Part shown: piece by piece, positions 21,303-24,097 of the stretch
How positions within the stretch are numbered: position 1 is the first letter of the stretch
How the letters are laid out: the number at the start of each line of letters is the position of its first letter
NCBI GenBank assembly: GCA_964470285.1
Contig: CAYYBZ010000003.1
Location: 1-24,097, forward strand
Direction of reading: 5' to 3'
DNA: 24,097 nt
DNA from: CAYYBZ01 sp964470285 [NCBI: uncultured Oligoflexia bacterium]
GTDB taxonomy: Bacteria; Bdellovibrionota_G; CAYYBZ01
Notes under the pieces: model-generated
The model's input: only the letters and a program-made list of their open reading frames with translations
Told to the model about the DNA's origin: nothing
The model's database searches: none
Position numbers and translations under genes: made by a program

Positions 21303-22718
21303 TCAGATATCAAAATACAGGCCGAATTCAAAAGGATGAGGCCGAAGTCTCATCTCGTCAATCTCGCTTTTTCTCTTGTAATCGAGCCACATCTTAATTG
21401 CGTCTTCTGTGAAGACGTCTCCCTTCATTAAGAATTCATGATTTTTTTCAAGACAGTCCATGGCAACTTCAAGAGAGGCCGGAGTTGATGGTATTTCGGC
21501 CAGCTCTTCGGGCGGGAGGCCGTAGATGTCTTTATCCAATGGCTCGCCCGGGTCCATGGTCTTTTCAATGCCGTCAATAGCAGCCATTAATGTGGCCGCA
21601 AAGGCAAGATAAGGGTTGCAGCTAGGATCAGGAGTTCTAAACTCCATCCTTTTTGCTTTTGGCGATGCAGAATACATCGGAATTCTTATAGCGGCGCTTC
21701 TGTTTCTTGAAGAATAGGCAAGATTAACAGGAGCCTCAAAACCGGGAACAAGCCTTTTGTAAGAATTGGTAGTTGGATTTGTAAATGCGCAAAGCGATTT
21801 TGCATGCTTTAAAACTCCGCCGATTCCGAAAAGAGCGGTTTTTGATAATCCCGCATACTCCTCACCTGAAAACAGAGGTTTATCGTCTTTCCAAAGGCTA
21901 AGATGACAGTGCATACCTGAGCCGTTATCTCCGTAAAGAGGTTTGGGCATGAAGGTAGCAGTTTTATTGTGTTTTCTGGCTATATTTTTTACTATGTATT
22001 TAAACCACATAAGAGTATCTGCCATCTGAACTATCGGGAGGTATTTTAAATCAATTTCACCCTGTCCCGCCGTTGCGACTTCATGATGCTGTGTCTCGAC
22101 TTTGATGCCCATGTTTTCCATGGTTTCAACCATTTCATTTCGTATATCATTTAAGCTGTCCGATGGCTGAACCGGGAAATAACCTTCCTTGTAACGGGGT
22201 TTATAGCCCAGGTTGGGACCTTCATCTTTACCTGAGTTCCAGCGGCCCTCTTTTGAATCAATGTGATAGTACCCCTCATGAATATTTGAATCAAAGCGAA
22301 TGTCGTCAAATATAAAGAACTCCGCTTCAGGTCCGAAATGGGCTATATCTGCAATACCGGTTTGTTTTAGATAATTTTCTGCTTTTTTGGCGATATTTCT
22401 GGGATCTCTGGTATAGGGTTCTTTGGTTATCGGATCAAAAATACAGCAGATAAGGCTTAGCGTCTTTGTCTTTATGAAGGGATCGATTTTTGCCGTTGTC
22501 GGATCGGGAATTACTATCATGTCGCTTGCATGAATCGGTTGCCAGCCCCTGATGCTTGAGCCGTCGAATCCGAAACCTTCTTCGAAAGATTCTTCTTTTA
22601 ACTGATGAATAGGAAATGAAAAATGCTGCCACATCCCGGGAAAGTCCATGAACTTAAGGTCTACCATCTTTACATTTTCATCACCTGCAAATTTTATAAC
22701 ATCTTTCGCATTCATCAT
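21303..22718 (-). CDS. glnA: Glutamine synthetase, type I
   Basis: GlnA makes glutamine from glutamate, ammonia and ATP as a dodecamer. The 471 residues contain [12 protein letters not shown] near the start (49-60), the metal/ATP motif [11 protein letters not shown] (129-139), [11 protein letters not shown] (265-275), and [19 protein letters not shown] carries Tyr399 at the position of the adenylylation Tyr397 of E. coli, so GlnE control is likely. Two adjacent ATG codons (22718 and 22715) follow AAGGGG, and either may be used. It lies 16 bases after glnB in the same direction, the standard nitrogen-control operon. Confidence 0.97.
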   Translation of the reverse strand: MMNAKDVIKFAGDENVKMVDLKFMDFPGMWQHFSFPIHQLKEESFEEGFGFDGSSIRGWQPIHASDMIVIPDPTTAKIDPFIKTKTLSLICCIFDPITKEPYTRDPRNIAKKAENYLKQTGIADIAHFGPEAEFFIFDDIRFDSNIHEGYYHIDSKEGRWNSGKDEGPNLGYKPRYKEGYFPVQPSDSLNDIRNEMVETMENMGIKVETQHHEVATAGQGEIDLKYLPIVQMADTLMWFKYIVKNIARKHNKTATFMPKPLYGDNGSGMHCHLSLWKDDKPLFSGEEYAGLSKTALFGIGGVLKHAKSLCAFTNPTTNSYKRLVPGFEAPVNLAYSSRNRSAAIRIPMYSASPKAKRMEFRTPDPSCNPYLAFAATLMAAIDGIEKTMDPGEPLDKDIYGLPPEELAEIPSTPASLEVAMDCLEKNHEFLMKGDVFTEDAIKMWLDYKRKSEIDEMRLRPHPFEFGLYFDI

Positions 22719-22734
22719 GATTCCCCCTTATTTG

Positions 22735-23117
<383 letters not shown>

Positions 23118-23146
23118 TTGAGAAATAGGGAGGAAGATTAAAATTA

Positions 23147-23176
23147 TTGACTCTAAAATTACATAAGTAATAATAA
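23147..23176 (+). promoter_or_regulatory. Possible promoter of manC
   Basis: TTGACT (23147-23152) lies 18 bases before TAATAA (23171-23176). The -35 is good and the -10 weak. The expected start near 23183 leaves room for the AAGGGG ribosome site at 23196-23201. Confidence 0.3.
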
Positions 23177-23206
23177 CTTCCTGTTTTATAAGTATAAGGG
23201 GCAATC

Positions 23207-24097
23207 ATGTATGTAGTTATAATGGGCGGTGGCGCCGGTAAAAGATTCTGGCCCAAATCAAGGGAATCTAATCCCAAGCAGTTCTTAAAGATTCTTGGCG
23301 AAAAGTCCATGCTCAAAACGACTTTTGAAAGATGCCTGTCGGTTACATCCAAAGATAGGATATTTGTTGTAACACATGAAAAATTTACGCAAAAAGTAAA
23401 AAAAGATTTACCTGAATTAGACAACTTCAATATTATTGAGGAGCCCGAGGCGAGAAATACGGCACCCTGTATAGCTCTTTCTACTTTTTATATTAAGAAT
23501 TATTTTGGGAATGAAAACATACTTTTTGTGCCCGCCGATCACATTGTCACTCCCGTTCAAAGTTTTGAAAAGACGGTAAAATATGCCGATGAGAGGGTAA
23601 CTCAGACCGAAGGAGCTGTTATTTTTGGGATAAAACCCAGATACCCTGAAACCGGATACGGATACATAAAAATGGGTAATGAAAAGATGAAATCGGACAG
23701 GGGGATTATTTATGAGGTGGACAAATTTGTAGAGAAGCCTGACAGGGAGAAAGCAAGAAAATATCTTGAAGCGGGGAAATTTTTCTGGAATTCGGGTATG
23801 TTTTTATTCAATCAGAATAGACTTATAAATTCTTTTAAGCAGCATCTGTCGGGAATTTATGATTCTTTTGCTGGTGTTGATTTCGGTTCAAAGAAAAGTT
23901 TCTCCCCTGCAAAGATTGCCTCTTTCTATTCAGGTCTGGATAAAATATCAATAGATAACGGCCTTATTGAAAAGGAAACGGAACTAGAGATGATAGAGTG
24001 CGGATTTAAATGGAGCGATGTAGGCAGCTGGAGAGCTTTAGAGGAGATATGGGAGAAAGATTCATCAGGAAACGCAGTAAAGGGACAGTTTTATTCA
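23207..24097 (+). CDS. manC: Mannose-1-phosphate guanylyltransferase, 3' part missing at window edge
   Basis: The 297 visible codons encode the nucleotidyltransferase domain of a GDP-mannose pyrophosphorylase, which makes GDP-mannose from mannose-1-phosphate and GTP for surface polysaccharides. It shows the GTP-binding loop GGGAGKRFWPKS (7-18), PKQFLKILG, FVPADHIVTP (107-116) with the metal Asp, ETGYGYIKMG, FVEKPD (174-179) and WNSGMFLF (from 194). The ATG at 23207 follows AAGGGG by five bases. Many ManC proteins are bifunctional with a C-terminal cupin isomerase domain, which would lie outside the window. The gene is divergent from glnB and may begin a polysaccharide operon. Confidence 0.93.
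   Translation, partial: MYVVIMGGGAGKRFWPKSRESNPKQFLKILGEKSMLKTTFERCLSVTSKDRIFVVTHEKFTQKVKKDLPELDNFNIIEEPEARNTAPCIALSTFYIKNYFGNENILFVPADHIVTPVQSFEKTVKYADERVTQTEGAVIFGIKPRYPETGYGYIKMGNEKMKSDRGIIYEVDKFVEKPDREKARKYLEAGKFFWNSGMFLFNQNRLINSFKQHLSGIYDSFAGVDFGSKKSFSPAKIASFYSGLDKISIDNGLIEKETELEMIECGFKWSDVGSWRALEEIWEKDSSGNAVKGQFYS

Overview
The window looks like chromosomal core sequence from a Gram-negative bacterium with moderately A+T-rich DNA. Evidence for Gram-negative includes four lipoproteins with lipoboxes, octanoyltransferase LipB, a type I (beta-like, adenylylatable) glutamine synthetase beside a PII protein, and a mannose-1-phosphate guanylyltransferase. The HU/IHF-type protein and the overall gene content resemble deltaproteobacterial lineages in the broad sense (Desulfobacterota/Bdellovibrionota-like). 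No rRNA gene is present, so this placement is a guess. I see no tRNA, rRNA, IS element, phage or CRISPR array.

Region 1 (1-7791, all minus strand). A gene for a secreted NTF2-like protein is followed by a response-regulator diguanylate cyclase with a TTG start. Then comes a compact run lipB-hisS-aspS-rnhB-yraN-sensor histidine kinase; the kinase gene runs off the left edge. A clear promoter sits directly in front of lipB, so close that the lipB mRNA may be leaderless.

Region 2 (7839-10381). A plus-strand gene for a membrane-anchored, TPR-like, zinc-ribbon protein is broken by an apparent one-base frameshift. It converges on rsmI and a CPBP (CAAX-like) membrane protease on the minus strand. 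rsmI has no ATG, GTG or TTG in its true N-terminal region. A strong Shine-Dalgarno sequence instead points at an ATT codon. This is notable because RsmI methylates the ribosomal P site and affects start-codon fidelity.

Region 3 (10613-12610, plus). Four consecutive small lipoprotein genes encode divergent relatives of one unrecognised beta-rich family, and the last two are clear tandem duplicates. This is the least explained part of the window.

Region 4 (12681-17931, minus). This holds RNase G/E, a two-domain radical SAM/DUF2344 protein, acylphosphatase, a perfect 25-bp inverted repeat, and a Bax inhibitor-1/YccA family membrane protein.

Region 5 (17932-21036, plus). Divergent promoters that share their -35 box drive the Bax-inhibitor gene and rho. 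rho has a long, G-poor leader that suggests autoregulation. Next come an HU/IHF-like gene with a textbook terminator and a translationally coupled LOG-like hydrolase/queH pair, which may be a queuosine metabolism unit.

Region 6 (21037-24097). A non-coding gap with a nested hairpin and a possible gene remnant is followed by a glnB-glnA operon (minus) and, divergently, manC (plus, cut by the right edge).
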